NCBI GenBank assembly: GCA_963715285.1
Contig: CAVQRU010000009.1
Span: forward strand, 124,001 to 188,000
Source: Sva-07 sp963715285
GTDB lineage: Bacteria; Actinomycetota; Acidimicrobiia; Acidimicrobiales; Ilumatobacteraceae
Length of the DNA stretch: 64,000 nt
Reading direction: 5' to 3'
Positions 41,204 to 49,877 of this stretch are shown piece after piece. Every line of letters begins with the position of its first letter. Within the stretch, counting starts at the first letter, position 1. The position numbers and the translations under genes were made by a program. The notes beneath the pieces were generated by a model. It saw only the letters and a program-made list of their open reading frames with translations, was not told the origin of the DNA and searched no databases.

Positions 41204-41878
41204 TCAGGTGACTCGTTCGACCAGCGCCTGCATCGTCGCTCGTTCGGCATCGGACTGGTTCGGGTCGAGCAGCCGGAGCTCCAGGGCGGTCGGCAACATC
41301 CGCACCGCAGTGCTCCGGTCGATCGACGAGACGAAGCCACGCACGAAGAAGCGCCGGCCGACCGCGACCACGGTGTTGACGAGCGCCGATTCGTCCGGCC
41401 GGCCGGCGGAGAGGGTGAGCCAGGTGTTCGCCGCGTCGAGGCCGGCGATGCCGATGCCCGAGTTGCTCCAGTCGATCACGATCGGGCCGTCGGTCGTGAG
41501 TACGACGTTGTTCGGATGAAGGTCGAGGTGAGCGAGGGTGTCGCCGCCGTCGACGGCGGCCGGGAGGTCGTGATCGGGGAGCGGTACACCAGCGAGCCGA
41601 TCGATCAGCTCGGCGAGCTGCCGCGCCTTCGCCCTCATCGTCCACGGCCGGGCGCTCATGTCGCCGAGCATCGTCGGCCCGTCGAGTCGCTGCATGACGA
41701 TGTCGGTTCCGTCGGCGTCGAACACCTCCGGGACCGGGTAGCCATGTGCTGCGCAGTGTCGCATCGTCAGCGCTTCGACCTCGGTCGACCTGCCGTCGCG
41801 GTTCCGTCGCAGCACCCGCCCGAGCCCGGCCTCGAAGACGTCACAGTCACGTCCTCTCCCGATCAACTCCCCGGTCAC
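41204..41878 (-). CDS. Aminoglycoside-phosphotransferase-fold kinase
   Basis: A 224-residue protein with a glycine-rich start (ELIGRGRDCDVFE), the catalytic loop HLDLHPNNVVL (~113) and metal-binding VIDWSNSG (~130). The D-x4-N and DW motifs are intact, so kinase activity is plausible. Substrate unknown; small-molecule rather than drug kinases are common in this family. The GTG start at 41878 is supported by TACCTT 8 nt upstream and overlaps the 3' end of the DUF2071 gene by 32 bp. Confidence 0.82.
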   Translation of the reverse strand: MTGELIGRGRDCDVFEAGLGRVLRRNRDGRSTEVEALTMRHCAAHGYPVPEVFDADGTDIVMQRLDGPTMLGDMSARPWTMRAKARQLAELIDRLAGVPLPDHDLPAAVDGGDTLAHLDLHPNNVVLTTDGPIVIDWSNSGIGIAGLDAANTWLTLSAGRPDESALVNTVVAVGRRFFVRGFVSSIDRSTAVRMLPTALELRLLDPNQSDAERATMQALVERVT

Positions 41879-42659
41879 CGTCGCCGAAGGTAGTCGGCCC
41901 GACCCGGACCGGCCGTCCGAAACGAGCGTCGAGTGCATCGGCCACCCGGACCAGGGGCTCACCGGACGGTGTCGTGAGCCCGGTTGCGATCACCGCCGAG
42001 TCGTCGAGTTCGACGATCGTCGCCGTGCGCAAGGTCCACGGCGGATGATCGACCGGATGGTGGCGGAGCTGCCCGCGCCACTCGGCGACGGTGCCCCACC
42101 GGGCGGTCAGGAAGACGTCGAGGTCGGTCGGCTCGACGATGGGGCCGGCGTCGACCACCAGCCTCGTCGACGCGGCGGGCGACCGGGGCCAGCGTCGGCC
42201 CGTGGTCTCGTAGGTCCAACGGTCGCCGGTGCGGTCGATCGTCATCGTCGACCACACGTAGGGGAAACCGATCGACCACCGGGCGAACGCGACGATCGGC
42301 AGTCGGGTGGCGTCGAGCGACAGGAACCACACGGCCCGGTTCCCGTTCGAGTCGACCACGTAGGTGCGAACGTTCGTCTCGGCGAACGTGGAGACCCACG
42401 GCAGCGGTGGCAGGAAGCTCGGCCCTGCCCGCCGCATCCGGAACGGCACGAGTGACACCCAGGCTCGTGGCCCGGCACCGTCGTCGAACGTGTCGACCCG
42501 CAGGCCGTCGGGGAGGAGCGCCTGTACGTCGGCGGGATCGTACGGCCAGTGCACGAACGCGAGGTCGTCCCAGCGGTTCCGCAGCCATGCTCGCCGGATC
42601 GGCGCTGGACACGTCGGCGACAGGGGCTGTGGTTCGGCCGCCGTCGGTACGCTCCTCAC
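41847..42659 (-). CDS. DUF2071 (YqjF-like) protein
   Basis: A 270-residue protein with the DUF2071 pattern: RWDDLAFVHWPYDPADVQALLPDGLRVD at the N-terminus, AWVSLVPFRM, FAETNVRTYV and WFLSLDATRLP. The acetoacetate-decarboxylase-like fold is expected; no activity is established. GTG 42659 would place it back-to-back with the DUF971 start at 42660. ATG 42671 is an alternative that overlaps that gene by 12 bp. Confidence 0.82.
   Translation of the reverse strand: MRSVPTAAEPQPLSPTCPAPIRRAWLRNRWDDLAFVHWPYDPADVQALLPDGLRVDTFDDGAGPRAWVSLVPFRMRRAGPSFLPPLPWVSTFAETNVRTYVVDSNGNRAVWFLSLDATRLPIVAFARWSIGFPYVWSTMTIDRTGDRWTYETTGRRWPRSPAASTRLVVDAGPIVEPTDLDVFLTARWGTVAEWRGQLRHHPVDHPPWTLRTATIVELDDSAVIATGLTTPSGEPLVRVADALDARFGRPVRVGPTTFGDGDRGVDRERT
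41887..41892 (-). promoter_or_regulatory. -10 box TACCTT, 8 nt before GTG 41878
   Basis: An internal promoter inside the 3' end of the DUF2071 gene would give the kinase its own leaderless transcript. Confidence 0.4.
42648..42653 (+). promoter_or_regulatory. -10 box TACGCT, 6 nt before GTG 42660
   Basis: Leaderless-type promoter of the DUF971 gene, lying within the 5' end of the opposing DUF2071 gene. Confidence 0.5.
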
Positions 42660-42986
42660 GTGGCCAAGCATGACATCGAATCCGTCGAAGTGGACCGTCA
42701 GTCGCATGTCGAGGTCCTCTTCGAGGACGGCGTGCGCGCCCGATTCGAACTCGGCCCACTCCGTCAGGCGTGCCCCTGCGCCGACTGCAACGCCAAGCGC
42801 ACCCGCGATCAGCCGGTCGCTCCCTGGATCGACAAGGGCGAGCCGATCACGATCACCGACGCCGAGCTGTCGGGTGCGTGGGGTCTCAGCCTCGACTGGA
42901 GCGACGGCCACTCCACCGGCATCTACGCCTGGGAGAAGCTGCGCGAGTGGGTGGACGCCGGCCGCGTCGGAACCGTCGACGGCTGA
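42660..42986 (+). CDS. DUF971-domain small protein
   Basis: A 108-residue protein covering the DUF971 domain (gamma-butyrobetaine hydroxylase N-terminal-like): FELGPLRQACPCADCNAKRT, with a Cys-x-Cys-x2-Cys cluster, and GLSLDWSDGHSTGIYAWEKLREW. Stand-alone members are linked to iron-sulfur handling, with the Cys cluster as possible metal site; that role is inference. The start is defined by the TACGCT box. It is convergent with the aminotransferase gene. Confidence 0.85.
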   Translation: MAKHDIESVEVDRQSHVEVLFEDGVRARFELGPLRQACPCADCNAKRTRDQPVAPWIDKGEPITITDAELSGAWGLSLDWSDGHSTGIYAWEKLREWVDAGRVGTVDG

Positions 42987-43006
42987 CCGGCGCCCAGGAG
43001 TCGGTT

Positions 43007-44194
43007 TCAGGATGCAGTGACGGCGTCGCCGATCACCCGCGTCGCAGCAGCGATGCCCGACCCGCCGACCGGCGCGCCGAGCGCGTGGAGCGCGGCTTCG
43101 ATCGTTCCCAGCGTGCCCAACAGCATCGGCGGGTTGAGGTGACCCATGTGACCGATCCGGAAGCGTGCGGTGTCGGCACCGATGCCCAGCCCCAGCGTGA
43201 CGCCCATCTCGCGTTCGCAGGTCGCCCGGATGGCGGCGGCATCGATCGTGCCGGTGGTGATCGTCGTGACGGCATGTGAGCGAGCACTCGGGTCGGTGAC
43301 GTTGCAGCTCAGGCCGTCGTCGGTGTGCCAGGCATCGACGGCCGCCCACACGGAGCGGGCGAGCGTCTCGTGGCGCGACCAGACGTTCTCGAGGCGCTCC
43401 TCCTGGATCATGTCGAGCGCTTCGCGCAGGCCGTACAGCAGCGGGATCGGCGGGGTGCCGTTGTAGAGCTGGTAGTGCGCCTCGACGTTGCGGCGAGACG
43501 CCCAGTCGAAGTAGCCGACTCGCATGTCGGCGCGTTCATGGGCGGCCAACGCCTTGTCGTTGGCCCACACCAGCCCCAGCCCGGGCGGGGTCATCAGCCC
43601 CTTCTGGCTGGCGCTGACCGTGACGTCGACACCCCATTCGTCCATCTCGTAGCGGTCGCAGCCGAGCGATGCGATCGCGTCGACCATCAGCAGCGCGGGG
43701 TGCCCGGCCGCGTCGATCGCACGACGGATCGCGGCGATGTCGTTGCGTACCCCGGTGGCGGTGTCGGCGAGGACCACGAGGACGTTCTTGATCTCGTGGC
43801 GCGTGTCGGCGCGCAACCGATCCTCGACGGCGGCCGGATCGACCGGGCCGTCGTCGGTACCGGGCAGGACCTCGACCTCTGCACCACTGAGGGCCGCCTG
43901 CTCCCCCCACACCACGGCGAAGGTCCCCGATTCGAGCACGAGCACCTTCTCGCCGCGTCGCATCGTGTTCGACACCGCCATCTGCCAGGCGGCATGGCCG
44001 TTGCCGATCACGATGAAGACCTCGCCCGTCGTCCGGGCGATCGCCGGCAGGTCGGCGAACAGGCTGTCGGACACGTCGAGCAGCGGGCCGTCGTAGATGT
44101 TGGGCATCGGACGGTGCATCGCTGCCAGCACGCGATCCGGGACGATCGAGGGCCCGGGGATCGCCACCTGTGGGCGGCCGTGGCGGAGCGTCAT
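43007..44194 (-). CDS. Class V PLP-dependent aminotransferase (serine/alanine-glyoxylate type)
   Basis: A 395-residue fold-type I aminotransferase. It begins QVAIPGPSIVPDRVLAAM, the N-terminus typical of alanine/serine-glyoxylate aminotransferases, and has VDAIASLGCDRYEMDEWGVD, with the PLP-stacking Asp. The Schiff-base lysine is in VTVSASQKGLM, and MGHLNPPMLLG lies near the end. It transfers an amino group between glyoxylate/pyruvate and serine/alanine or a related pair. ATG 44194 has TATCCT 6 nt upstream. Divergent from the cyclase-ATPase gene. Confidence 0.9.
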   Translation of the reverse strand: MTLRHGRPQVAIPGPSIVPDRVLAAMHRPMPNIYDGPLLDVSDSLFADLPAIARTTGEVFIVIGNGHAAWQMAVSNTMRRGEKVLVLESGTFAVVWGEQAALSGAEVEVLPGTDDGPVDPAAVEDRLRADTRHEIKNVLVVLADTATGVRNDIAAIRRAIDAAGHPALLMVDAIASLGCDRYEMDEWGVDVTVSASQKGLMTPPGLGLVWANDKALAAHERADMRVGYFDWASRRNVEAHYQLYNGTPPIPLLYGLREALDMIQEERLENVWSRHETLARSVWAAVDAWHTDDGLSCNVTDPSARSHAVTTITTGTIDAAAIRATCEREMGVTLGLGIGADTARFRIGHMGHLNPPMLLGTLGTIEAALHALGAPVGGSGIAAATRVIGDAVTAS

Positions 44195-44200
44195 CGGGCG

Positions 44201-44206
44201 AGGATA
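44201..44206 (-). promoter_or_regulatory. -10 box TATCCT, 6 nt before ATG 44194
   Basis: Close to the TATAAT consensus; leaderless-type spacing for the aminotransferase gene. Confidence 0.55.
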
Positions 44207-44313
44207 CGGTTCGGGGCGTCGACTGTCGCCACCTGCCGCGTGCGCTGGGTGCGGGCGTCGAGATGCACGGCGCGTCGGGGACCCCGTTCTGGCAGGTGTG
44301 GGACACTGAGGGC

Positions 44314-46920
44314 ATGAATTCACCGGAACTTCCGGCGGGAACGGTGACGTTCCTGTTCACCGACATCGAGAACCACACCAGGTGGTGGCACGACCATGCG
44401 GTGCCGATGGCTGCTGCGCTGGCGCGACACGACGCGATCCTTCGCAACGTCATCGGCCGACACGGTGGAGTCGTCTTCGGCACCGCCGGGGATTCGTTCT
44501 CGGCGGTGTTCGCCGCGGCCACGGACGCAGTCGATGCCGCGGTGGCAGCCCAGGATGCGCTGGTCGCGGAGTGCTGGCCGCCCCCGGTGCAGATCAAGGT
44601 TCGCATGGGTCTGCACACGGGTACCGCCGAGGTCCGTGACGGCGGCTACTTCGGCCCGGAGGTCGTCCGAGCGGCTCGGATCGCAGCGGCCGGCCACGGC
44701 GGGCAGATCCTGTTGTCGACGGCGACGGCCGGATCGGTCGACTCGGTCGACGTGCGATCGCTGGGCATGCACCGCTTCAAGGGCTTCGACGACGCCGTCG
44801 AGGTGATCCAGATCGGCACTGCAACATTCCCGCCGATCCGTTCGATGACGCCCCGCCGCGACAACTTGAGTCAACACGCGGTGTCGCTCATCGGCCGTGA
44901 CGCAGAGATCGGCCGCCTGTCGAACCTGACCGACAGCAACCGGCTGGTGACCGTGACCGGCTCGGGAGGTATCGGCAAGACCAGCCTCGCTGCCGCCGTT
45001 GCCCGGCGGCTCGCCGATCGTGGCGGTGCGGAGGTGTGGTGGTGCGATCTCGTCTCGGCTGCCGACGACGACGTGGTGTTCCGAGTGGCTGAGTCGGTCG
45101 GCTTGCGGACGGGGACCGACGATGCGGCCGCCGTCGCCCGGGCGCTGAGCCATCGCGATGCGGTCTGGTTGGTGCTGGACAACTGTGAGCACGTGCGAGT
45201 AGCGGTCGTGGCCGCAGTGGAGGACCTGCTGCGCGGCTCGCACGTTCATCTCATCGTCACCTCGCGGCGACCGCTCGACATCGCCGGCGAAGCCGTCGTG
45301 TCGCTCGGCCCGCTGGCTGTCGACGACGACGCTGTCGAGCTCTTCATCCGACATGCCTCGGACCGTGGTGTGGATGTTCGAGACCACCGCGAGCCGATCG
45401 CCCGGATCTGCGGTGCTCTGGACGGAATTCCCCTGGCAGTGGTGCTGGCCGCCGCTCACACGCGGGCGTTGTCGCCGCCCGACATCGAGGCCCGCCTGGA
45501 GCGACTGTTGGGGCCATCGCGTCCCGAGCGGGGCCGGGCTCGCCATCGTCACGAGACGATGGCAGCGACGATCGACTGGTCCGTCGACCTGCTCGACGAT
45601 GCCGCAACCACCGCGCTCGGCGAGCTGGCCGTGTTCGCCGGGAGTTTCGATCTCGCCGCTGCCGAGGTGATTCTCGGCGCCGCGATCGAGGGCGACTGCG
45701 TCCTCGTTCTCGAGGAACTCGTCGACCACAGCCTGGTCGAGACCCACATCACGAGGGGCGTGGTCCGCTACCAGTTGCTCGAGCCGGTCAGGCAGTATGC
45801 GGCAGCGCACCTCTGGCAGGATCCCGACGTCACCCGGGATCGACACCTCGAGTACTTCCTGCAACGACTCGAAGCGGCGTTCGACCTGCTCTCGACGACG
45901 AGCTCGACCCCGATGCAGGCGCTCATCGAGTTCGACATGGACAACCTCGCTGCCGTCCACGGCTGGGCGGTCCGCAGCGGTCGGCTCGACGACGACCTCC
46001 GTCTCTACCGGCCCCTGATGCTGACCGACGAGCAGGATGTGTTCGGACCCGGCAAGTGGGCACAGCGCACCCTGGAATCGCCAGGCATCGAGCGACACGA
46101 GCGGTGGCGCGAAGCACTCGCGAAGGCGTTCCAGACGTCGGTCTTCCAGTCCTTCTGGACCATGAACGACCTGTCGACCAGCCTGTACGAACAGCTCCGG
46201 CGCGCGGGGCCCGGACCCGGGGCGGACCTGATCGAGACCCAGCTCGCCTGGACCGAGGGAACCCGCGAGCGGCGCTACGCCGCGAGCGCGGCTCGATGGG
46301 ACGCGATCGAGAGCGACGACCCGTTCGTGATCTACATGCGGTACATGATCGGTTCGTACGCACGGGCGGCCGGTGCACCGAATCGATTCGGGACGGCGCA
46401 ATCCAGCTTCGTCCGAGGCATCGAGTGGGCCCGGTCGATCGGTGCAACGGCCTTCGAAGCCGCACTGCGCGCCCAGGCGGCCCACATCGGCCTGGCATGC
46501 GGTGGCGACCCTCAGGCCGCACACGACCTGGCGTGCGAGGCCGCTTCGCTCGCGGCGCAGATCCCGATCGTCGAGTGGACGGCCATCGTCTGTCGTGCGA
46601 ACGCGGTGTTGTCGGGGGCGTCGTCGATCCACGATCCGGTGATCGACACACTCGACACCCTTCGGTCTGCCGTTCTTTCGGGGAACGAGATCCGGCTCGC
46701 GTCGGGCCTCAACATTGCCCTCGCGCTCCTGGCGCGAGCGGATCGAATGGACGCGGCTGCCCTGGCAGGCATCGGAGGTGAACCCGCTGATCGACGGCCA
46801 CTCCGTCTGGTCTCCCAGCACGCGGTCGCCCGCGCCAGGGAGGAGGTCGAGCGTGCTGGGCTCGATCTGTCGTGGATCGCTCGGCGAACGATCCACGAGC
46901 TCGAGGATCTCGTCGACTGA
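44314..46920 (+). CDS. Class III nucleotide cyclase domain fused to an NB-ARC-like ATPase
   Basis: An 868-residue signalling protein. Residues ~8-170 are a class III cyclase homology domain: FLFTDIE and GDSFSAVF supply both metal Asp residues, and MGLHTG is present. The Asn expected in N-x-AAR is Val (EVVRAARI) and the usual purine-selecting Lys is absent, so activity is doubtful. Residues ~185-480 are a STAND-type ATPase with TGSGGIGKTS (Walker A) and LVLDNCEH (Walker B); the remaining ~390 residues are helical and TPR-like. The architecture resembles large actinobacterial regulators but has no recognisable LuxR DNA-binding domain. GACACT lies 6 nt before the ATG. Confidence 0.87.
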   Translation: MNSPELPAGTVTFLFTDIENHTRWWHDHAVPMAAALARHDAILRNVIGRHGGVVFGTAGDSFSAVFAAATDAVDAAVAAQDALVAECWPPPVQIKVRMGLHTGTAEVRDGGYFGPEVVRAARIAAAGHGGQILLSTATAGSVDSVDVRSLGMHRFKGFDDAVEVIQIGTATFPPIRSMTPRRDNLSQHAVSLIGRDAEIGRLSNLTDSNRLVTVTGSGGIGKTSLAAAVARRLADRGGAEVWWCDLVSAADDDVVFRVAESVGLRTGTDDAAAVARALSHRDAVWLVLDNCEHVRVAVVAAVEDLLRGSHVHLIVTSRRPLDIAGEAVVSLGPLAVDDDAVELFIRHASDRGVDVRDHREPIARICGALDGIPLAVVLAAAHTRALSPPDIEARLERLLGPSRPERGRARHRHETMAATIDWSVDLLDDAATTALGELAVFAGSFDLAAAEVILGAAIEGDCVLVLEELVDHSLVETHITRGVVRYQLLEPVRQYAAAHLWQDPDVTRDRHLEYFLQRLEAAFDLLSTTSSTPMQALIEFDMDNLAAVHGWAVRSGRLDDDLRLYRPLMLTDEQDVFGPGKWAQRTLESPGIERHERWREALAKAFQTSVFQSFWTMNDLSTSLYEQLRRAGPGPGADLIETQLAWTEGTRERRYAASAARWDAIESDDPFVIYMRYMIGSYARAAGAPNRFGTAQSSFVRGIEWARSIGATAFEAALRAQAAHIGLACGGDPQAAHDLACEAASLAAQIPIVEWTAIVCRANAVLSGASSIHDPVIDTLDTLRSAVLSGNEIRLASGLNIALALLARADRMDAAALAGIGGEPADRRPLRLVSQHAVARAREEVERAGLDLSWIARRTIHELEDLVD

Positions 46921-46941
46921 TCGATCGGGCGTTCGTCGACC

Positions 46942-47979
46942 TCAGCCGAGGACGAGTTCGGCGAAGGTCGGCAACGCCATCGCCGGGCCGCTCACCAGGA
47001 ACTCGGTGATGCAGGTCTCGCGCCACTTGGCCAGCTCGTCGCGGATCTTGTCCGGCGGGCCGACCAGCGCCACGTCCTCGACCATCGCCAGCGGGATCGC
47101 TGCGGCCGCTTCGGCCTTCTTGCCCTCCAGGTACAGTGCCTGGACGGTGTCGGCGACATCGCCCCAGCCCATGCGGGCGAACACCTCGTAGTGGAAGTTG
47201 GCGTCCTTCGCTCCCATGCCGCCCGCGTACAGCGCGAGGAACGGCCGCACCATGTCGGCGCACTTCTCGACGTCGTCGCCGGGGATGATCATCGCGGTGG
47301 CCGTGACCTCGAAGCGGTCCTGCTTCGTCGGATCACCCGACGCATCGAAGCCGCGCTGCAGGCACTCACGGTAGAACGCGTCGTCCTTGGGCGAGAAGAA
47401 CAACGGCAGCCAGCCGTCGCAGATCTCGGCCGACAGTGCCACGTTCTTCGGCCCTTCCGCCGCAAGGTAGATCGGGATGTCGTTGCGCAGCGGATGCACG
47501 GTCGACTTGAGCGGCTTGCCGAGGTGGGCGCCGCCGTCGAACGGCAGATCGTAGAACTCGCCGTGGAACTCGACCGGCTGCTCCCGAGCGATGATCCGCC
47601 GCACGATCTCGACGTACTCGCGGGTCCGTGCGAGCGGCTTGGGGTACGGCTGGCCGTACCACCCCTCCACGACCTGCGGCCCGGATGCGCCGAGGCCGAG
47701 GATGAAACGTCCGTTGGAGAGATGATCCATCGTGATCGCCGCCATCGCGGCCGCCGCCGGGGTGCGGGCGGCCATCTGCATGATCGCGGTGCCGAGCCGG
47801 ATCGTCTCGGTCGACGCGCCCCACCAGGCGAGCGGCGTGAGTGCGTCCGAGCCGTACGCCTCGGCGGTCCACACCGAGTTGAAGCCGAGCCGTTCGGCCT
47901 GCTGCACCGCCTCGAGCGCTCCCTTGGGTGGCCCCGCCGACCAGTACCCCGTGTTGTAGCCGAGCTTGATGTCTCCCAT
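46942..47979 (-). CDS. LLM-class F420-dependent oxidoreductase
   Basis: A 345-residue luciferase-like monooxygenase-fold protein: KLGYNTGYWSAGPPKG, RLGFNSVWTAEAYGSDALTPL, LGTAIMQMAARTPAAAAM and RFILGLGASGPQVVEGWYG. These match the F420-dependent LLM branch of mycobacteria and Acidimicrobiia. The substrate is unknown. ATG 47979 is preceded at 6 nt by TACGGT. Divergent from the ArfB-like gene across 46 bp; it ends 22 bp from the convergent cyclase gene. Confidence 0.9.
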   Translation of the reverse strand: MGDIKLGYNTGYWSAGPPKGALEAVQQAERLGFNSVWTAEAYGSDALTPLAWWGASTETIRLGTAIMQMAARTPAAAAMAAITMDHLSNGRFILGLGASGPQVVEGWYGQPYPKPLARTREYVEIVRRIIAREQPVEFHGEFYDLPFDGGAHLGKPLKSTVHPLRNDIPIYLAAEGPKNVALSAEICDGWLPLFFSPKDDAFYRECLQRGFDASGDPTKQDRFEVTATAMIIPGDDVEKCADMVRPFLALYAGGMGAKDANFHYEVFARMGWGDVADTVQALYLEGKKAEAAAAIPLAMVEDVALVGPPDKIRDELAKWRETCITEFLVSGPAMALPTFAELVLG

Positions 47980-47985
47980 GCCGTC

Positions 47986-47991
47986 ACCGTA
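47986..47991 (-). promoter_or_regulatory. -10 box TACGGT, 6 nt before ATG 47979
   Basis: Leaderless-type promoter of the LLM oxidoreductase gene. Confidence 0.5.
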
Positions 47992-48025
47992 GATCGAACG
48001 GGTGTCGGTACGGCATGCTGGGGGA

Positions 48026-48448
48026 GTGGGGGCGACCGATGACCGGCTGATGGTGACCGACACCGTTCGCATCCCCCGGCACGAACTCGTGGTGACGTTC
48101 AGCGCGTCGGGCGGCCCCGGCGGCCAGCACGCGAACAAGGCTGCGACCCGCGCCGAGCTGACGTTCGACGTCGAGGCGTCCGGCGCACTGACCGAGGCCC
48201 AACGCGGCCGGGTGGTGGCGAAGCTCGGGCCGATCGTACGCGTGGTCGCCGACGACGAACGGTCGCAGCTCCGCAACCGGTCCCTGGCCGAGCAACGACT
48301 CGCCGAGAAGCTCAAGGCCGCGCTGTACGTGCCTCGCGCCCGTCGGGCCACCAGGCCCACCCGTGGCTCGCAGCATCGGCGGCTGGATGCGAAGAAGCAG
48401 CGCAAGGAGACGAAGCGCTACCGCCGGCCGCCGTCGCCCGACGACTGA
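48026..48448 (+). CDS. arfB: ArfB/ICT1-like peptidyl-tRNA hydrolase
   Basis: A 140-residue protein with the catalytic GGQ loop (SGGPGGQHANKAATRAEL), the remnant of class I release factors lacking codon-recognition domains. A basic C-terminal tail (Lys/Arg-rich, RRLDAKKQRKETKRYRR) is the part that enters the empty mRNA channel. It frees stalled ribosomes by hydrolysing peptidyl-tRNA when no stop codon is present. The start is uncertain: GTG 48026 (after GGGGGA and a CATGCT box) is preferred over 48002. Confidence 0.88.
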   Translation: MGATDDRLMVTDTVRIPRHELVVTFSASGGPGGQHANKAATRAELTFDVEASGALTEAQRGRVVAKLGPIVRVVADDERSQLRNRSLAEQRLAEKLKAALYVPRARRATRPTRGSQHRRLDAKKQRKETKRYRRPPSPDD

Positions 48449-48455
48449 ACCCCGT

Positions 48456-49091
48456 TCACACCGATCGGAACGTGATGCTCAGTCTCGGTCCGGCGACCGA
48501 GCGCACCTTGGGCACGGCGTGTTCCCAGTCGTGCTGGCACGCGCCGCCCATCACGAACAGGTCGCCGTTGCCGAGCGCCCAGCTCCGTGACGGCCCGCCA
48601 CCACCCTGATCGCGTCGCCGCCGGAGGCGGAGCGGTCGGGGTGCGCCGGTGCTGACGATCGCGATCACGGGGTTGGTCACGACGTGGCGATGGCGGTCGC
48701 CGTGCCAGGCGACGGAGTCGTCACCGTCGCGGTAGAGATTGAACCCGATCGAGTCGAACGGCTCCGCGTACCGCTCCGCGAGTGCCAGCCGCATGTCGTG
48801 GAGGAGCGGCGTCGGCTCGGCCCGACCACACTCGACACCCCACCAGGCGGAGAGCCGTGGCTCGTCGACCAACCGGTCGTACATGGCGATGCCGGTTCGT
48901 TGGCGCAACGGCAGCGTCGCCACCAGTTCGTCGAAGACGGCATCGGACCCCTGCAGCCATCCGGGCACGAACTCGACCCACGTCGTACCGTCGAGGTCGA
49001 TCCGGACGGACTCACGGAAGTCGCCGTCGAACTCTGGCGTCGACGTGCCGAACAAGGAACGTTGGATCGCGTCGCATCCGGGAGAGAACAC
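48456..49091 (-). CDS. AlkB-like 2-oxoglutarate/Fe(II) dioxygenase
   Basis: A 211-residue protein with the iron-binding H-x-D in WHGDRH, the distal His in WEHAVPK, and the 2-oxoglutarate-binding Arg pair in GPRLSITFR. FNLYRDGDDSVAWH is the typical AlkB nucleotide-recognition segment. It probably repairs alkylated DNA bases by oxidative demethylation. The GTG start at 49091 is the longest in-frame choice and has no clear ribosome-binding site. It is convergent with the ArfB-like gene, 7 bp away. Confidence 0.88.
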   Translation of the reverse strand: MFSPGCDAIQRSLFGTSTPEFDGDFRESVRIDLDGTTWVEFVPGWLQGSDAVFDELVATLPLRQRTGIAMYDRLVDEPRLSAWWGVECGRAEPTPLLHDMRLALAERYAEPFDSIGFNLYRDGDDSVAWHGDRHRHVVTNPVIAIVSTGAPRPLRLRRRRDQGGGGPSRSWALGNGDLFVMGGACQHDWEHAVPKVRSVAGPRLSITFRSV

Positions 49092-49134
49092 CTGTTCGAT
49101 TCTGCTGCACCGGACTCGCTCGGGTCAAGGGGGA

Positions 49135-49869
49135 TCACGGATCGAGGAGACCGGTCGGGTCCTCGTGCGGCAGTACCGGGCGGCTCGACGCATCGAGAGC
49201 GGTCGGCACGATCTCGCAGCCGTCGGAGGAGCAGGCGATCCATGCGTCCGGTTCGAAGCGCTCGGTCAGACCGAACCGGTTGGCCGTCGTCGCGGTGTTC
49301 AGGAAGGCCCAGATGGCCGGAGGTCGTTCGATGCGGGCGAGGTCGAGTTGGTGTTCGAGGGCCCGGCCGTCGACGTCGAACCGGATGGTGAAGTCGGGTC
49401 CGGGCGGACGCGGGGCCGGTTCGGGCACCGAGGTGCTGCCCGAGACCGCAGCGTTGGCCCCCTCGGGCACGCGCAGCACGAGCGCGTCGTCGAGCAACCC
49501 CACGGACTCGGCGTCGTCGAGCAGACCCTGGATCTGGAGATCGGTGGCGGTGCCGGCCCGCCACCCGTCTGTCGTCCCGGCGACGACGTCGCCGTCGCCG
49601 TAGACCGTCAGGAGGGGTACGTCGGGGCCGATGGGGGCGCGCACCAGCACCTGGGCGACGACGTCGTCGGCGCCCGTCGGGTACGTGAAGCGGTCGACTG
49701 GCGGCAGCGTGGCGAACGACGGTGCGGCGGGCGGTGCATCGTCGGCGGTCGTCTCCGTTTCGTCCGACCCGAGCGTGACGGACGATGGCGTGGTGGCGCC
49801 GTCGGCGGGATCGCAGGCCGCGAGCAGCCAGATGGCCGCTCCGATCGCTGCGCAGCGGGAACATCGCAC
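49135..49869 (-). CDS. Predicted lipoprotein of unknown function
   Basis: A 244-residue protein. GTG 49869 gives a signal peptide with an Arg/Cys-containing start, a hydrophobic stretch and lipobox LLAAC at about residue 19. A Thr/Ser/Asp/Pro-rich linker follows, then a folded region (PVDRFTYPTGADDVVAQVLV onward) with a C-terminal Cys pair (IACSSDGCEIVP). The GTG is 8 nt beyond the stop of alanine dehydrogenase, so it is probably co-transcribed. No family recognised. Confidence 0.72.
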   Translation of the reverse strand: MRCSRCAAIGAAIWLLAACDPADGATTPSSVTLGSDETETTADDAPPAAPSFATLPPVDRFTYPTGADDVVAQVLVRAPIGPDVPLLTVYGDGDVVAGTTDGWRAGTATDLQIQGLLDDAESVGLLDDALVLRVPEGANAAVSGSTSVPEPAPRPPGPDFTIRFDVDGRALEHQLDLARIERPPAIWAFLNTATTANRFGLTERFEPDAWIACSSDGCEIVPTALDASSRPVLPHEDPTGLLDP

Positions 49870-49877
49870 CCGGCGGC

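Noticed and set aside
38633..41893. 1086-codon plus-strand frame opposite the helicase
   Set aside because: No recognisable motif; it mirrors third-position GC of the helicase gene, which has all its motifs intact.
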